A stretch of DNA of 64,000 nucleotides. Origin: Lentilactobacillus senioris. Its GTDB lineage: Bacteria > Bacillota > Bacilli > Lactobacillales > Lactobacillaceae. Each line of letters starts with the position of its first letter. Position 1 is the stretch's first letter. A program made the translations under genes and the position numbers. The stretch covers positions 1 through 64,000 of the forward strand of contig NZ_JAPQEZ010000001.1 in NCBI RefSeq assembly GCF_026798195.1, in the 5' to 3' direction. Of the stretch, positions 1 to 8,887 are shown piece after piece. A model generated the notes under the pieces. That model ran no database searches and was not told the origin of the DNA. It saw only the letters and a program-made list of their open reading frames with translations.

Positions 1-69
1 ATTTGTTTTCATCGAATATTTTGTTCAGTTTTCAAAGGTCTACCTTGTTGATCACGTCTTCGTGACAAC
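1..69 (-). other. Leader of an rRNA operon running leftward out of the window
   Basis: Read on the minus strand, this begins with a hairpin (arms around 47-69) and then the box TTTGAAAACTGAACAAAA (19-36), which in lactobacilli is typical of the region upstream of 16S rRNA and of the 16S-23S spacer. Together with the two strong tandem promoters just upstream, this marks the 5' leader of an rRNA operon. The rRNA genes lie beyond the window edge, so this rests on the leader signature alone. Confidence 0.75.
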
Positions 70-75
70 TATTTA

Positions 76-104
76 ACTATAACTCCAAGCGATTAATTTG
101 TCAA
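76..104 (-). promoter_or_regulatory. rRNA operon promoter P2
   Basis: Minus strand TTGACA (99-104), 17-bp spacer, TATAGT (76-81). The -35 is perfect and spacing ideal. Predicted start is near 69, at the foot of the leader hairpin. Confidence 0.82.
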
Positions 105-159
105 CTACTTTTTTTAATTTCTTTTTTCGTTGATGTCTCTTTCGTTTGGCGCATGTATA

Positions 160-188
160 AATATACCAACTTTACAGAAAAGTGTCAA
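160..188 (-). promoter_or_regulatory. rRNA operon promoter P1
   Basis: Minus strand TTGACA (183-188), 17-bp spacer, TATATT (160-165). It lies 84 bp upstream of P2 with identical geometry. Tandem near-consensus promoters are the usual arrangement for Firmicutes rRNA operons. Confidence 0.82.
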
Positions 189-377
189 CACTTATTTGAA
201 ATTAATTAAAACGATTTTCCCAACCTCCTTTTATAAGGCTCTAAACGTAGTGGTATAGGTCATGAAAACCGCAGAACTGTTAAACTTCCATTTAAGATTA
301 AGCTTCTATTTAGCTAAACTAACTATTAATGTGTATACTGGAAGCTTAAATATGACACGAAGGAGTTTACACACCTT
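189..377 (+). promoter_or_regulatory. Divergent intergenic region and thiolase promoter area
   Basis: This separates the leftward rRNA operon from the rightward thiolase gene. A -10-like TATACT is at 334-339, without a clear -35. It is bracketed by an inverted repeat AAGCTTC (300-306) / GAAGCTT (341-347), which could be an operator or chance. The Shine-Dalgarno sequence AAGGAG (360-365) is 12 nt from the ATG, slightly long. Nothing else is recognised. Confidence 0.4.
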
Positions 378-1544
378 ATGGAAGAAGTCGTTATTGTCGG
401 AGCCAAAAGAACTCCAATCGGCAAAATAAACAAAAGCCTTGCTTCTTACTCAGCGGTTGAGCTGGGAACTATCGCAGTCCAAGCAGCCTTGAAGCAAGCC
501 AATATTGATTCACAATTAGTAGAACAAGTCATTTTTGGTAATGCAATTCAAGCCGGTAACGGTCAAAACATCGCCCGACAGATTGAAATCAACGCTGGAT
601 TAAGTTCGAAAAGCACAGCCTTTACGGTTAACCAAGTTTGTGGATCTGGATTAAAAGCCATTCAAAGCGCCATGAACGAGTTAATGTTAGGTAATGCCGA
701 AATCATTGTGGCCGGTGGAACTGAAAGTATGTCAAACGTTCCTTTCCTAAATAGAAATCAACGAACAGGAACTAAATTTGGGTCTATCACCTTAGAAGAT
801 GCTTTAGAAACCGATGGCCTTACTGATGCTTTTTCTGAAATGCCAATGGGCATTACCGGTGAAAACGTAGCTGATCAATTCAATGTCAGTAGAGAAGCAC
901 AAGATCAATTTGCCTTAGAATCCCATCAAAAAGCCCTAGCTGCTTATCAACGAGACGCATTTGCAGATGAAATCATCCCGATTCTCTTACCATCCGGTGA
1001 TGTTATGACCGTTGATGAATCGATTCGTGCAGACACTAGTCTAGAAAAACTAGCTAAATTAAAACCCGCGTTCATCCCTAATGGAACCATTACGGCCGGG
1101 AACGCTCCTACCTTAAACGATGGTGCTGCAGCATTGGTTCTTACTACCGCTAAATACGCTAAGAAGCATCATCTTACCGTCCTAGCCAAGCTAAACGGTT
1201 ACGCTGAACACGGAATTGACCCAAGTATTATGGGTTACGCCCCCTATTACGCTGTTAACCGATTATTAGAACGCCAAAACCGTTCTATAGAAGAAATTGA
1301 TTTATTTGAAATCAACGAAGCCTTCGCTTCCCAGTCAGTAGCCGTAACACGTGACCTTCATATCCCCGCTGATAAAATTAATATTAACGGTGGAGCTATC
1401 GCGTTGGGACATCCCCTAGGCGACTCAGGCGCTCGTATCGTCACCACCTTGCTTTATAACCTCCGCCACACCAATAAGCATTCCGGAATTGCTACTCTTT
1501 GTATGGGTGGTGGAATTGGAGCCGCATTATCAGTTAAAATCTAG
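378..1544 (+). CDS. Acetyl-CoA C-acetyltransferase (thiolase II)
   Basis: Condenses two acetyl-CoA to acetoacetyl-CoA; in lactobacilli the usual role is the first step of the mevalonate pathway to isoprenoids. The 388 aa match the full family length. The nucleophilic Cys88 lies in NQVCGSGLK, His345 in ALGHPLGDSGAR, and the second catalytic Cys375 in CMGGGIGAAL, so all three catalytic positions are present. The gene is monocistronic: it starts after the divergent rRNA promoter region and ends in a bidirectional terminator. No other mevalonate gene is nearby. Family assignment is secure; pathway role is inferred. Confidence 0.95.
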   Translation: MEEVVIVGAKRTPIGKINKSLASYSAVELGTIAVQAALKQANIDSQLVEQVIFGNAIQAGNGQNIARQIEINAGLSSKSTAFTVNQVCGSGLKAIQSAMNELMLGNAEIIVAGGTESMSNVPFLNRNQRTGTKFGSITLEDALETDGLTDAFSEMPMGITGENVADQFNVSREAQDQFALESHQKALAAYQRDAFADEIIPILLPSGDVMTVDESIRADTSLEKLAKLKPAFIPNGTITAGNAPTLNDGAAALVLTTAKYAKKHHLTVLAKLNGYAEHGIDPSIMGYAPYYAVNRLLERQNRSIEEIDLFEINEAFASQSVAVTRDLHIPADKININGGAIALGHPLGDSGARIVTTLLYNLRHTNKHSGIATLCMGGGIGAALSVKI

Positions 1545-1554
1545 TACTTAACAC

Positions 1555-1593
1555 AAAAAGGAACTACCACCCGCGGGTGATAATTCCTTTTTT
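1555..1593. terminator. Bidirectional rho-independent terminator
   Basis: AAAAAGGAA pairs with TTCCTTTTTT around a CCACC/GGGTG inner stem. It serves the thiolase gene and the convergent unknown gene. Confidence 0.85.
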
Positions 1594-4291
1594 ATTTGGC
1601 TAATTCGGTTAGTTGAACTCGTTGCGCTGCTAATGATTGGGATAAATTATCAACTTGAGCTCTTAAATTAAGCACTTCATCAGCTGACCGCATTGCTGTA
1701 TCTCGTTGCTTATTATCAACAGCTAAACGAGCTTCAGAGTGAGCCTGAGTTGCGGTCGTCAATAACTGATCAACTTCCGCTTTTTGTCCCGTTAACCGTG
1801 TAATCATTTGATTAATTGCCTGATAAGTTTCAATTTTACCATCTTGATTTTCTCGTCTAAGCCGTTCACTATCGCGGATAGTGGTATCCACTTTGCCCTT
1901 TAACTGCTTGATTTCATTAATCATCTGACTAGATTGTTCCAACATCACTGCTAGCTTGTCTGGCTGAGCAACATGTTGCTTCGCACCAGTTTTTTGAACT
2001 GGCTTAGGTTCAATCCCGGCAGCTCGCATTTGGCTTCGATAAAAGGCCTGATTAACAATATTTAAGGAAGCCATTGCATTTTGGCGGAGTTTATCAGTTA
2101 CCAAATTAATTCGCAACAAATCATCTTGATTAATTCCAGTTTCTAATGGTTGAATTCCCACCGATAATTCATGTGCTTGTTCTGCAGTATGGTTAGAAAT
2201 AGCCACTTGTTTTCTAACTTCAGTCAAATCCGTAGAACCACTACCGTTGATTTGTTCCATCATTTTAACTACGTCACTCACACTTTTAGCGGTTTGTTCC
2301 ACAAATTTGGTGGTGGTAGTTACCTGATCTCTCATTAATTTGATAATGATATTGTCTTCAAAACGAATCTCATCTTCCCAATCCGTTGGTGCTGGTCGGT
2401 GAGTTACGCGAACATTTTGCAATAGATTAGTAACCATATGCGGATCAGTACCCAAGAATGCATTAGGATGATTATCGATGTCTGAGCGTTCACCAGGTTT
2501 TAAGTGTTCTGCAAATGGACTTTGATAAATCCAGAAATAAACGTGACGCGTTTGCTTAAGCAATAGCCGGTAACGACTACCACCATAACGCCGAACACTA
2601 GGATCTAATCTGATCATCCGATTAAATTCCTTCAGGGTTTTGGAATACATCCCCTTTTCGTAATCAAATTGGCCTTTACCCACTAACCCCAGCAACTGAT
2701 CAATTGTATAGCGAGCTACTTGTTCAGCCACATCTTCAGCATTCAAGTTAGGATCGGTTAAATCAACGTTAACTACATCCCGGCTCTTAGTATATTCACC
2801 ATTATCTATTTGTTTTAATAAATCATTACGAACTTGAGTGTAACTAACCAATACCGGCATCATTAAAACTTTACGAAGTTGTTGATAGAGATTTTCAAGC
2901 ACTCCATAGCGTACCTTTAATGCTTGTCCCGTCACTTCATTGTAAATTTGATTACCACGACTATCTAAAACGTAACTATATTTAGCTTGGTAGTTAGCCC
3001 GTTGATTATTAGCTGGCGCTTTACTATCACTAGTTTTTAATCCAGCTAAATTCAAGATTCCTAGCTTGGATACCGACGTGGCAATGTTTTTAGATAACCG
3101 CAATCGATTAATCATGTCTTGATAATAGTTATTAATAATTGAAGCTAGATCTTCCCTATCGGTACTCATTGTCACGGGCACCCCAACCGTATCCCTACCG
3201 TTAGTAGCCATCTTATACAGCGTATCATAAAATTCCATAGGCGCCGCGATGGACAGTAATTCTTTTAATGGCTGGTTAATAAACCGTTGAATGGCGTTAG
3301 TCAGACTAGTTCGATCTTGAAACTCTAATTTTTTCTTGAGCTTTTCATCCAAAGTTTTAGTAAAGTCAGGGCCTTGATAGTTATATTCCGTTAATAATTG
3401 TTCGCCATCTTCAAATCGATAATCCATAACAAAGCTATGGGTCATTTCCCGATTAATAAAGGTACCAATTCTGCGATTATTTTCATCAATTTCCGCTTTT
3501 TTAGGATTTTTATCGCTAGCTTTCTTGAGTTTACGCTCTGGATTTCTTCCCTTTAAGTTACTATTAAAGTGCTGGAACCACTGATTAGCCAAATCAGTTT
3601 GTTGTTGAGTAGTCAACCGGCTTAACCGCCGACTAAGTGCTGGAATTACCGCTTGAGAGTTGTCATCTCTGTCGTCTCCCACAATTGCCATCACAAATTG
3701 ACCCGCTGCGGTTTGGTATCCCCGTTCAAACCACTTGGGATCCATCACTTGTTCCCGGTAGGTGGCATAGTTTGCCCCGGTTGACCGGTTAATCACATCT
3801 TGGCTACCATTACCGCTCACCCATAAAACTAAATAGTAGAATCGCTCTACTGGCATCTTCATTAAGTCAATGATGGCAGCCCCATAACCTAAGCGTGCCT
3901 CTGGTTGCAACTTCAAATCATTTTCAGTTACTAACTGGGCAGTTTTATTAGTCACGATAGGTTGTTGCTCCACTTGAATATCTTCTGCTCCAAGTTGACT
4001 AGAAGCATATTCTCGCGCACCTAATACAGCCGCAGTGGTATCGCTAATCCATTCCGACACGTTAATTTTTGGTCGTGGTTTTCGTGGCTTAGATTCTTTT
4101 TTCTTTTTATTTGGTTTGTTTTTTGGTTTTTTATCTTTATCAGTTGCTTTAGTTTTTACTACTTTGCTGGCGTTATCGCCATCCCCACCATTACTTTTCT
4201 TATCTTTTTTTCGTTTTTTGCGCAGTTCAGACCGCGTTATTTCTGGTTGATTCACATCTAAAGAACCTATCAGCGGCTGGTTTTTTGCCAT
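1592..4291 (-). CDS. Large lysine-rich protein with coiled-coil C-terminus, family not recognised
   Basis: I do not recognise this protein. ATG at 4291 (899 aa) is preferred over an in-frame GTG at 4300, because AGGGG ends 8 nt before the ATG. Residues about 20-75 are a low-complexity basic tract (KKRKK, KKKKESKPRKPRPK), followed by a mixed globular region to about residue 640 and a Q/E/R-rich heptad-like C-terminal part consistent with coiled coil. No signal peptide, membrane segment, Walker motif or catalytic signature is visible. It stands alone between terminators. A nucleic-acid-binding or scaffold role fits the charge pattern but is only a guess. Confidence 0.8.
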   Translation of the reverse strand: MAKNQPLIGSLDVNQPEITRSELRKKRKKDKKSNGGDGDNASKVVKTKATDKDKKPKNKPNKKKKESKPRKPRPKINVSEWISDTTAAVLGAREYASSQLGAEDIQVEQQPIVTNKTAQLVTENDLKLQPEARLGYGAAIIDLMKMPVERFYYLVLWVSGNGSQDVINRSTGANYATYREQVMDPKWFERGYQTAAGQFVMAIVGDDRDDNSQAVIPALSRRLSRLTTQQQTDLANQWFQHFNSNLKGRNPERKLKKASDKNPKKAEIDENNRRIGTFINREMTHSFVMDYRFEDGEQLLTEYNYQGPDFTKTLDEKLKKKLEFQDRTSLTNAIQRFINQPLKELLSIAAPMEFYDTLYKMATNGRDTVGVPVTMSTDREDLASIINNYYQDMINRLRLSKNIATSVSKLGILNLAGLKTSDSKAPANNQRANYQAKYSYVLDSRGNQIYNEVTGQALKVRYGVLENLYQQLRKVLMMPVLVSYTQVRNDLLKQIDNGEYTKSRDVVNVDLTDPNLNAEDVAEQVARYTIDQLLGLVGKGQFDYEKGMYSKTLKEFNRMIRLDPSVRRYGGSRYRLLLKQTRHVYFWIYQSPFAEHLKPGERSDIDNHPNAFLGTDPHMVTNLLQNVRVTHRPAPTDWEDEIRFEDNIIIKLMRDQVTTTTKFVEQTAKSVSDVVKMMEQINGSGSTDLTEVRKQVAISNHTAEQAHELSVGIQPLETGINQDDLLRINLVTDKLRQNAMASLNIVNQAFYRSQMRAAGIEPKPVQKTGAKQHVAQPDKLAVMLEQSSQMINEIKQLKGKVDTTIRDSERLRRENQDGKIETYQAINQMITRLTGQKAEVDQLLTTATQAHSEARLAVDNKQRDTAMRSADEVLNLRAQVDNLSQSLAAQRVQLTELAK

Positions 4292-4482
4292 GTATTTCAC
4301 CCCTAAGTCAACATTGATCTATGTAAATTAGTTCGTTAACCTTTACTTTGATAATAACCATTCTCTTGATTAAACTGGTCATTATAGACCGAACTTACCT
4401 TAATCTTAATGTATAATTGAAACGCATTCAAATATCTTTTTGCTCTTTACTAAAATATTTTGCCGTTTGGTGTTAAAATTGG

Positions 4483-4511
4483 TTGCGGAGTAAATGTTTT
4501 TGAATTATAAT
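4483..4511 (+). promoter_or_regulatory. Promoter of the GNAT acetyltransferase gene
   Basis: TTGCGG (4483-4488), 17-bp spacer, TATAAT (4506-4511), about 65 bp upstream of the start codon. The -10 is perfect. Confidence 0.6.
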
Positions 4512-4576
4512 TTCTTCCTATGTTATGAGTGCGTGAGCCCGTAACCAATCTATAAAAACAGAAGGATGTGACACGA

Positions 4577-5110
4577 ATGGCTGCAAGTTACTTACGGCAA
4601 GCAACAAACGAGGATCTCCCAGAAATCAAAAATATCATTCATGAGGCGATTGCCTTCTTACACGAACAAGGCATCGATCAATGGCAAAAGGGCTACCCGA
4701 ATGATGGGGATCTGGAAACAGACGTTAAAAATGGGATTGCCTACGTTTTAGTTGTGGACAAACAAATTGCCGGTTTTGCTGCATTGCACCAAGGGCTAGA
4801 TATCAATTATCTTAGCATCCACGACGGCGAATGGATTAACGGAGTTGAAGGTCGTTATACCGCCATCCACCGGATCGCCGTGTCATCAAAATTCCGAGGT
4901 CAACACCTATCACAACGGTTAATGAGCGGTCTAATTACCGTTTCCTCCGTTTTGGGTTATCACGATATCCGAATTGATACACATCCTGATAACAAGGGAA
5001 TGCAACACGTTATTACTAGCAATGGCTTTGAAAAACGAGGCATTATTTACATGAAAGAAAATGAACACGAAGAAACCCCTCGTTTCGCTTACCAATTGAT
5101 CATTGATTAA
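4577..5110 (+). CDS. GNAT family N-acetyltransferase
   Basis: A predicted acyl-CoA-dependent N-acetyltransferase with unknown acceptor. The fold is visible as an N-terminal acceptor region with IDQWQKGYPND, a central strand VLVVDKQIAGFAALHQ, and the acetyl-CoA-binding segment IAVSSKFRGQHLSQRL (R/Q-x-x-G-x-A-like loop). The C-terminal NGFEKRGIIYM strand is typical. ATG 4577 is chosen because AGAAGGA sits 10 nt upstream, whereas the in-frame GTG at 4568 would touch the ribosome-binding site. A small membrane-protein gene follows after 42 bp. Substrate cannot be told from sequence. Confidence 0.88.
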   Translation: MAASYLRQATNEDLPEIKNIIHEAIAFLHEQGIDQWQKGYPNDGDLETDVKNGIAYVLVVDKQIAGFAALHQGLDINYLSIHDGEWINGVEGRYTAIHRIAVSSKFRGQHLSQRLMSGLITVSSVLGYHDIRIDTHPDNKGMQHVITSNGFEKRGIIYMKENEHEETPRFAYQLIID

Positions 5111-5152
5111 CAATTAACGCCTGTTGTAGAATAGAACCAATGGGGTGAGATA

Positions 5153-5344
5153 ATGTCACAAGCAGATAGTAGGGTTCAACTTGCACTGATTATTATGTAC
5201 TTAATTGGTATCATTTGTTTAATTGTTACCTTCTTCTTTTTACGAAAAGTAAATGGTCGCAGCTGGACAAAATTTTCCATCGGGTTAATGGTCGTGATTA
5301 TGATCATGGCAGTAATATTAAATACAGTATTTAATCTAGGTTAA
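5153..5344 (+). CDS. Small two-helix membrane protein
   Basis: 63 aa with two hydrophobic segments (about residues 8-29 and 39-60) separated by the basic turn RKVNGRSWTK. The Shine-Dalgarno GGGGTGAG precedes the ATG at good spacing. It probably shares the transcript of the acetyltransferase gene upstream and ends at a strong terminator. Function unknown. Confidence 0.72.
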   Translation: MSQADSRVQLALIIMYLIGIICLIVTFFFLRKVNGRSWTKFSIGLMVVIMIMAVILNTVFNLG

Positions 5345-5351
5345 ATACATA

Positions 5352-5387
5352 AAAAAAGGAATTGACTTAACCGTCAACTCCTTTTTA
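5352..5387. terminator. Bidirectional terminator
   Basis: AAAAGGAATTGAC pairs with GTCAACTCCTTTTT. It lies between the small membrane-protein gene and the convergent protease gene. Confidence 0.85.
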
Positions 5388-5404
5388 TTTGTACTAATTA
5401 ATAA

Positions 5405-7285
5405 TTAGTTTTTAAATTGTTGGTTTAGTTTACCAAAATCAATAGTTCCTAAACCAGTTGCTTGGTTATAAAGTTTGCCTGGTTGGCCAGTGTAATACAA
5501 GTTGGTGTTGTTTTCAGCACTGTCCAGCGGGGTAAATGGTGAATCACTACTTTGAGCAAATTTGTAGATAGTTGGATTCCAAAAACCAACCCGCGCACCA
5601 TTACTTTGACTCATTAAAACGCTAGCTGCGGCCATTTGAGGAGATACAATACTAGTACCACCCATTGGCTTCATTTGACCGCCACCACCATTATTAGCTT
5701 TAGACATGTAAACATTGTAACCGGTAGTTTCATCAGCATTGGCAGAGACATCTGGCAAATTCCGTCCTTGCTTAGTACCAGTAACTACTTTAACAGGATT
5801 TACCATACTGAATTTACCCTTAGAATAATTCCAGCGTTGTTCTGCCCGGAAAGTTTGAGTACCACTAACGCCCTTTTGATAAGCGGGCATATTCTTATAA
5901 ATGGTACTAAAACCACCACCACCAGCAGTAAAGTAAGCTTGTCTCTTTAATGCGCCTGGAATTTTCTTGTTACTATGAATTTCAGGATATAGGTATTCAT
6001 CAGCCCAAGCCCGTTCCTTTTTCACTTGGTATGGTTGAGATTGTCCCTTAATTTTGTAAGTGGCTGGTAAACTAGTCCCCCCAGTAGAAGTTACGTATGG
6101 GGAAGTGGCCGGTTCACTAACTGCTAACCCAGTGGTTAACTCACTATCAGTAGCTCCTTCGTAAGCTCCGTTATCACCAGCAGCTACAAATGAACTAATT
6201 CCTTGAACAGCGGCTTGCTTAAATAGCAGGTTTAAAATATTGAAGTATTGTTTAGGCACAATTCCTAGCTTTTGTTCTTGAGCAACAATCTTTTCATTTT
6301 TACCCCAACTAGTGGATAGTGAATCGACCTTATTTTCGCCAATTGCCATCGCCAAGTTGTTAATCATAGAAATAGGACCATTTTGATTACTGGTGTACAC
6401 CCGAATATTAGCTTGTGGTGCTACAGCCCCTGCTTGTTCGACGTCTAAAGTAGTTTCATCCATATTATCCCAGGTACCTTTATTACCATCAGTATGAACT
6501 TGACTAATTCGGTTAGCCTTTACCGGAATTCCTTCCATCGCCCAGAACTTAGTAGCATCCGATGGATTAAAGTTGGCAAAAGAAATAATTCCCACGGTCT
6601 TACCTTGACCTAGGTTTTGACCAGAGTTATACAATGCTGAAACATTGTAGCGGTTAATGAATTTTTGGGGCGTTAGATTTTTTGTGTTGTCCGTTGATGT
6701 GTTATTGGTTGTTTGATCCAATGCAGCTGGTTGCTTTACTAAATTAGATTTATAAGCCAACTTTTTCTTGTTAGTAGTATCTAAAACGTTAGCATATCCC
6801 GTAATGGACATTACGTTTTTGTACAAGGACTTTGGCAAATTAATCTTATCAGCTTTATTTTGGATCATTTCCCCGCCAGACACGGCTTTATTAACCAATT
6901 TAACGTGGAAGGCTTTTTGGATATCCTTAGTTTTTCCCTTAACTACTAACACAGAGTTACCACCAAAAACCGTCACTTTTAGATGATACTTCTTAAAGTA
7001 GTTTTGAAATTGCTTAACCGTAGCATTACTTTGACCAAACTTTTGGGCATATTGTGCTGGTGTTAAATACTTGCGGTAATTAGCACTGTTCTTATTAGTT
7101 ACAGCATATGTATAACTAGTTAGTTGACTGGCATTACGACTTTTCAAAACAACATCAAAAGTTTGCTGTTTATTGCCGTTAACTGGTGTGGATTTCGCCT
7201 TAGCACTAGCAGAGATTCCCCCAAATCCTAACGCCAACGAAAGACTTAATGCCCCTAGTAGATAGTATTTTTTACTATGTTTCAT
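5405..7285 (-). CDS. Secreted S53 family peptidase (sedolisin/kumamolisin-like) preproprotein
   Basis: A serine-carboxyl endopeptidase, active at acid pH in characterised family members. The 626 aa comprise a signal peptide (residues 1-28, cut likely after ASA), a pro-kumamolisin activation domain (about 40-165), a linker rich in N/T, and the catalytic domain (about 205-625). The expected Ser-Glu-Asp set is present: Glu277 and Asp281 in DETTLDVEQ, Asp371 in FVAAGDNGA, and Ser545 in GGTSIVSP. The C-terminal TGLGTIDFG segment resembles the Ca-binding end of the fold. No cell-wall anchor is visible, so release from the cell is expected. It is flanked by terminators. Confidence 0.93.
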   Translation of the reverse strand: MKHSKKYYLLGALSLSLALGFGGISASAKAKSTPVNGNKQQTFDVVLKSRNASQLTSYTYAVTNKNSANYRKYLTPAQYAQKFGQSNATVKQFQNYFKKYHLKVTVFGGNSVLVVKGKTKDIQKAFHVKLVNKAVSGGEMIQNKADKINLPKSLYKNVMSITGYANVLDTTNKKKLAYKSNLVKQPAALDQTTNNTSTDNTKNLTPQKFINRYNVSALYNSGQNLGQGKTVGIISFANFNPSDATKFWAMEGIPVKANRISQVHTDGNKGTWDNMDETTLDVEQAGAVAPQANIRVYTSNQNGPISMINNLAMAIGENKVDSLSTSWGKNEKIVAQEQKLGIVPKQYFNILNLLFKQAAVQGISSFVAAGDNGAYEGATDSELTTGLAVSEPATSPYVTSTGGTSLPATYKIKGQSQPYQVKKERAWADEYLYPEIHSNKKIPGALKRQAYFTAGGGGFSTIYKNMPAYQKGVSGTQTFRAEQRWNYSKGKFSMVNPVKVVTGTKQGRNLPDVSANADETTGYNVYMSKANNGGGGQMKPMGGTSIVSPQMAAASVLMSQSNGARVGFWNPTIYKFAQSSDSPFTPLDSAENNTNLYYTGQPGKLYNQATGLGTIDFGKLNQQFKN

Positions 7286-7397
7286 TATTTCCCCCCTATA
7301 TAGTCAATACAGTTTCTTATTTCTAGGTTCATCTTAGCATCTTTCTAAAAAGATGAGGTCGTATTAGCTCAGTGAACTCTATTATTATCGTAACTAT

Positions 7398-7433
7398 AAA
7401 AAAAGCCCCCCATTTTAAAAATGAGGGGTTTTT
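7398..7433. terminator. Terminator after the amino-acid ABC operon
   Basis: AAAAAGCCCC pairs with GGGGTTTTT across an AT-rich loop. T-runs occur on both strands. Confidence 0.82.
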
Positions 7434-7436
7434 AGG

Positions 7437-8177
7437 TTATTCAGCCAGAGATAAACCGGCCAAAAAAGTTTGAATTCGAGCATTATCTGAGTTAAAGAAC
7501 TCTTCTGTCGGACCGGTAAATAAAATTTTGCCGTCTTCGACGAAAATGAGCTTTTGGGCTACTAACCGTGCAAATTCCATGTTGTGTGTTACTACGATCA
7601 TTGCTTGGCCGCGCTTAGCCAAATCCTCTAAAATACGTAAAACCTGCATTTCTAATTCAGGATCTAACGCTGAAGTTGGTTCGTCTAATAACAAGAACTC
7701 TGGTTGCATCGCTAACGCTCTGCAAATTGAGATTCGTTGTTGTTGCCCACCAGATAGTTGACTAGGATATTGGTTAGCATACTCATCTAGTCCCACCATC
7801 TGCAAGAGTTCGTGAGCTCGTTGTTCACTTTGTTCCTTAGATTGTTTCAGCACTGTTCGAGGCGCTTCCGTAATGTTTTTCATCACGGTCAGATGCGGAA
7901 ATAAGTTCCAATTTTGAAACACCATGCCCGACTTACGCCGAATAGCAAAGGTGGCTTTTTGAGAAATGGGTTTACTAAAATCAACGGTTAAATCATCAAT
8001 TGTTAACGTCCCACTATCTGGTCTGGCTAACAAATCAATGGATCTCAACAGTGTTGATTTACCAGATCCTGATGGCCCCACGATGACGGTACTCTCGCCA
8101 TCGGCAAAAGTAACATTGATGTCGTTTAACGCTAGTTTTTCTTTATATTGTTTAACTACGTTTTTTAATTCAATCAT
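7437..8177 (-). CDS. Polar amino acid ABC transporter, ATP-binding subunit
   Basis: Energises the importer formed with the next two upstream genes. Walker A GPSGSGKS is at residues 34-41, the Q-loop is in VFQNWNLFPHLTV, the ABC signature is LSGGQQQR, and Walker B with D-loop is [11 protein letters not shown]; the switch His is in VTHNME. At 246 aa it has the usual length of GlnQ-type ATPases. Its ATG overlaps the permease stop codon (TAATG), indicating translational coupling. Confidence 0.95.
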   Translation of the reverse strand: MIELKNVVKQYKEKLALNDINVTFADGESTVIVGPSGSGKSTLLRSIDLLARPDSGTLTIDDLTVDFSKPISQKATFAIRRKSGMVFQNWNLFPHLTVMKNITEAPRTVLKQSKEQSEQRAHELLQMVGLDEYANQYPSQLSGGQQQRISICRALAMQPEFLLLDEPTSALDPELEMQVLRILEDLAKRGQAMIVVTHNMEFARLVAQKLIFVEDGKILFTGPTEEFFNSDNARIQTFLAGLSLAE

Positions 8178-8872
8178 TAGCTTTCACCCCGTTTAATGTA
8201 ACGGTTGGCATGCTTTTCCAAATAGTGTTGCAAAATACTCAAGAGGGAGCAGACCACCGCGTATAGTGCCGCTACCAAGCAATACATCAAGAGTGGTTGG
8301 TAGTTTTTCGCCGTAATTTCTTGACTAACGGTAAACATTTCTAAAATGGTAATGGAACTAGCCAAAGACGTATCCTTCACCAAGCCAATGAACTCGTTAG
8401 ATAGTGTTGGTAAAGCAATCCGAATGGCTTGGGGGAAAATGATTTTAAATAACGTTTGCCGGGTGTTAAAACCTAAAGTAGCCGCCGCTTCCCATTGATC
8501 ATCTGGAATGGATAATAACGCCGCCCGAATATTTTCCGAAGCGTACGCCCCGGTGTTCAACGAAAAAGTCACCACCGCTGCGGTAAAGGCCGGGATTTGC
8601 ACTCCAATATTGGGTAGCCCAAAGAAAATGATGAACAACTGGACTAATAACGGCGTTGACCGAAACAGCCAGACGTAAAAGTACGCAATAGCGTCTAGCA
8701 CACCCCAAATCGCCTTAACCAGCACGTTGCCTTTGGGTCGAGCCAACTTAATCAAAGCAGTAATCACCGCTAAAATCAAGCCAAAGATAAACGAAATAAT
8801 TGCTAGCGGAATGGTAAATTTAATTCCCGCCGCAATTAATTGTGGCAGTGAGTCACTGATTGTTTGCCACAT
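8177..8872 (-). CDS. Polar amino acid ABC transporter, permease subunit
   Basis: Inner-membrane channel subunit of the HisM/GlnP family: 231 aa, about five hydrophobic segments. The EAA loop that contacts the ATPase is EAAATLGFNTRQTLFKIIFP. It is encoded between its binding protein (15 bp upstream) and its ATPase (1-nt overlap). Only one permease gene is present, so it likely works as a homodimer. Confidence 0.93.
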   Translation of the reverse strand: MWQTISDSLPQLIAAGIKFTIPLAIISFIFGLILAVITALIKLARPKGNVLVKAIWGVLDAIAYFYVWLFRSTPLLVQLFIIFFGLPNIGVQIPAFTAAVVTFSLNTGAYASENIRAALLSIPDDQWEAAATLGFNTRQTLFKIIFPQAIRIALPTLSNEFIGLVKDTSLASSITILEMFTVSQEITAKNYQPLLMYCLVAALYAVVCSLLSILQHYLEKHANRYIKRGES

Positions 8873-8887
8873 AACTTCAACTCCTAA

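Noticed and set aside
4035-4250. A 71-codon frame opposite the basic tract of the 899-aa protein
   Set aside because: Its Phe/Leu/Ser-rich translation is simply the complement of the Lys codons of the real gene.
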